NCBI GenBank assembly: GCA_903924445.1
Contig: CAIYBQ010000093.1
Coordinates: forward strand, 1 to 7,739
DNA length: 7,739 nt
Reading direction: 5' to 3'
Origin: an uncultured Armatimonadota bacterium
GTDB taxonomy: Bacteria > Armatimonadota > Armatimonadia > Armatimonadales > Armatimonadaceae
The notes under the pieces are model-generated. The model ran no database searches, was not told the origin of the DNA, and saw only the letters and a program-made list of their open reading frames with translations. Positions 6,201 through 7,739 of the stretch are shown in pieces (within the stretch, counting starts at the first letter, position 1; each line of letters begins with the position of its first letter). Both the position numbers and the translations under genes were made by a program.

Positions 6201-7427
6201 ATGTTGATACATGCAGGTGTTCTTATCGATGCCGATGGCAAGCTGCAACATGATGTAACAATGTCGGTTGTAGATGGCAAGATCGAGGACATCATGCCCG
6301 GTACTACCAAAGGTAGTAGCACTTCGTACGCGGTGGTCACGCCGATGTTTCATAATGGACATAGCCACTGTGAGTATCAGGCTCTCGAGTCAGTCCTGCC
6401 AAGTTCAGCATTTTTTCCTTGGGTCAGGGATGTTGTACGCCTAAAGCTGCGTCTTCCACCTAAGTTTTGGTTCTACAGCACACTTTTGGGTGTGACAAAG
6501 CTTCTGCAGCAGGGCTACGCATCGACAGGGGACTGCTCTGATTCCGGTTTTGCGCCAGCCATCATGGCAGCGCTCGAGCTCAAGGGTGTTTGCTACCGTG
6601 AAGTCAATGGACTTTCGGCAGAATATGATCGTCCCCGCTGCCAATCAGTCATTGATGGTGTGCTTAGGTCTGACACGCTCACGCCGCTGGGAATCGCTCC
6701 ACACGCAATCTATAGTACGTGTGACAGTATCCTTGAGGATGTTGCTAATCGAAGACAGAGCGTCCCGGTTTGCATCCATGTAGATGAGAGTCCAGAAGAA
6801 GAGCAGTTTTGCCGCTTTGCTAATGGACCATTTGCTGAGATGTATGAGCGACGCGGAATAGTTAGACCCTCACCACAGTCTAGTGCTGTCAGACATTTTG
6901 ATGCGATGGGGCTTTTGACCGCGAATACATTACTTGTTCACGGTTGTACATGGGATGAAGATGACGTCGCAGTCGTGCAGGCAACAGATGCCTGCGTTGC
7001 CATATGCCCTGAGAGTAATCGCTTCCTACAGTGTCGCATTCCACCCGTGAAGTCATTACATGACCAGGGTGTACGAACCGTCATTGGGACGGATTCAGCA
7101 CTAAGCTGCCACTCGATGTCACCAATGCATCAAATGAAACTCCTAATGGCGACAAACTCTAATGTGGACTTTCACCGATGGATTTTTCAATCACAAGTAA
7201 CGCCAATGAATGGAAATGCCTATGATGTGGTGTCCGGCTTACCGGCGGACTTTTGCGCCTTTGGAAAAGGTGTTACATTGGAACGAGGCGACTTGAGCGG
7301 TGTTATTGACAAACTCGTCGACTGCGTGCCCGATGTTTACCGATCTGGACAGATGATGACCTATGACGTCAATGCTAGGTTGCAAAGCGCACTTGTTACT
7401 GTTGTGAAGGAACTTTCCCTGCATTGA
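6201..7427 (+). CDS. Metal-dependent amidohydrolase, probable purine-type deaminase (possibly aminofutalosine deaminase-like)
   Basis: A cytosolic TIM-barrel amidohydrolase of 408 residues, the usual length for the ATZ/TRZ and SAH-deaminase-like group. The metal ligands appear in order: GHSH (His54, His56), CIHVDE (His193, with Glu196 as candidate acid), LVHG (His247) and GTDSA (Asp298). APHAIYST (His168) and CPESNRFL are also family motifs. Residues 1-48 and about 345-390 form the small beta-sandwich domain, whose usual GK.ADL end is shortened to GLPADFCAF. The pattern NGHSHCEY followed by FFPWVRDVVR, and GTDSALSCHSMS, resembles the branch containing 6-amino-6-deoxyfutalosine deaminases of the alternative menaquinone route. 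This is recall-based and uncertain. The substrate could equally be another aminopurine or amidine. The first ATG gives a complete beta-sandwich N-terminus but lacks a Shine-Dalgarno site. The gene begins 6 bases after the pseudopilin stop, suggesting co-transcription. Confidence 0.85.
   Translation: MLIHAGVLIDADGKLQHDVTMSVVDGKIEDIMPGTTKGSSTSYAVVTPMFHNGHSHCEYQALESVLPSSAFFPWVRDVVRLKLRLPPKFWFYSTLLGVTKLLQQGYASTGDCSDSGFAPAIMAALELKGVCYREVNGLSAEYDRPRCQSVIDGVLRSDTLTPLGIAPHAIYSTCDSILEDVANRRQSVPVCIHVDESPEEEQFCRFANGPFAEMYERRGIVRPSPQSSAVRHFDAMGLLTANTLLVHGCTWDEDDVAVVQATDACVAICPESNRFLQCRIPPVKSLHDQGVRTVIGTDSALSCHSMSPMHQMKLLMATNSNVDFHRWIFQSQVTPMNGNAYDVVSGLPADFCAFGKGVTLERGDLSGVIDKLVDCVPDVYRSGQMMTYDVNARLQSALVTVVKELSLH
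6302..6318 (+). repeat. Short perfect hairpin inside the amidohydrolase gene
   Basis: TACTACC (6302-6308) and GGTAGTA (6312-6318) are exact complements around an AAA loop. In RNA this gives a compact 7-pair hairpin about 100 bases after the start codon, coding for the Thr/Lys/Gly/Ser turn near residues 34-39. No T-run follows, so it is not an intrinsic terminator. It may be incidental. Confidence 0.35.
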
Positions 7428-7438
7428 AATTATCTGTG

Positions 7439-7739
7439 ATGTTAAATAAGCATGACATCTGGCTGGCGATAATGGGCGTCAGTCTCGGTATTTCTCTTCT
7501 TTACTTGAATGGTGGATGGAGCAGCTTTAGATCCAGCCAGCCGATGTCCTTCACTGAGTACTATCTGATAAACGACGTAGCGCTGCTTGTAATCCCACTC
7601 ATTGTGATTACAGTATGCGGACTCAACACGTCAGATTACGGATTACGTTCATGTGGCCGGAAACACATAATCGCGGCATGTGTCATCGGATTGCTGTTTT
7701 TTCCCGTTGTCCTCGTGACCGCGAAAGCTCCTGAATTTC
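7439..7739 (+). CDS. Integral membrane protein, probable CPBP-family intramembrane glutamic protease, 3'-truncated by window edge
   Basis: An open frame that runs off the window end, giving 100 complete codons from ATG 7439. Three hydrophobic stretches are visible: about residues 8-23 (LAIMGVSLGISLLYL), 47-62 (VALLVIPLIVITVCGL) and 77-95 (IIAACVIGLLFFPVVL). Between the second and third is TSDYGLRSCGRK, then TAKAPEF. A DYGLR-type loop before a membrane helix, ending in a P.F segment, is how many CPBP (Abi/CAAX-like) proteases begin. The diagnostic EExxxR and later His motifs would lie beyond the window, so the family call is tentative. TTG at 7424 is an alternative start that would overlap the amidohydrolase stop as TTGA and add five residues. 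A GAAGGA (7406-7411) lies 12 bases before it, somewhat far. GTG 7436 is also possible. The gene appears to follow the amidohydrolase in the same transcript. Confidence 0.6.
   Translation, partial: MLNKHDIWLAIMGVSLGISLLYLNGGWSSFRSSQPMSFTEYYLINDVALLVIPLIVITVCGLNTSDYGLRSCGRKHIIAACVIGLLFFPVVLVTAKAPEF

Noticed and set aside
1..7739. A new defence, mobile or RNA-based system
   Set aside because: Every stretch is accounted for by recognisable housekeeping or membrane genes. I saw no repeats in array form, no integrase, transposase, toxin or nuclease motifs, and no tRNA or rRNA.

Overview
The window is a densely packed block of seven genes, all on the + strand, with no intergenic gap longer than 32 bases. 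Base composition is roughly balanced. The best clue to the host is the pseudopilin gene at 5448-6194. Its N-terminal helix (AAILFPVFA..R.KARQ..C.SNLRQIGLALQMY.QDYD) is the form that is very abundant in Armatimonadota, so an Armatimonadota bacterium is my inference. No rRNA or marker gene is present to confirm it.

Region 1 (1-4315) is the distal end of a respiratory complex I operon: the C-terminal two thirds of nuoL, complete nuoM and complete nuoN. These are the three antiporter-like, proton-pumping membrane subunits. The genes are separated by 1 and 0 bases, nuoM and nuoN have clear Shine-Dalgarno sites, and the lysine, glutamate and histidine residues of the proton path are present.

Region 2 (4312-5415) is a complete alanine dehydrogenase gene (ald). 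It starts inside the nuoN stop codon (ATGA overlap), so it behaves as the last gene of the nuo operon. Ald makes NADH from L-alanine and complex I consumes NADH, so the pairing makes metabolic sense.

Region 3 (5448-7739) holds a type II/IV-like pseudopilin of the H-X9-DG class, then a metal-dependent amidohydrolase (deaminase-like, all five metal ligands present), then the start of a multi-pass membrane protein that looks like a CPBP-family intramembrane protease and is cut by the window end. Spacings are 32, 6 and about -4 to +11 bases, so the whole window could be one transcript, although the 32-base gap before the pseudopilin is the likeliest break. The amidohydrolase resembles the aminofutalosine-deaminase-like branch. 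If that is right, it would connect to menaquinone, a probable electron acceptor for complex I, but the sequence alone does not prove this.

I found no RNA genes, mobile elements, CRISPR arrays or convincing promoters or terminators, and nothing that clearly amounts to a new system. The points most worth following are the nuo-ald coupling, the substrate of the amidohydrolase, and the altered quinone/proton-module motifs in NuoM and NuoN.
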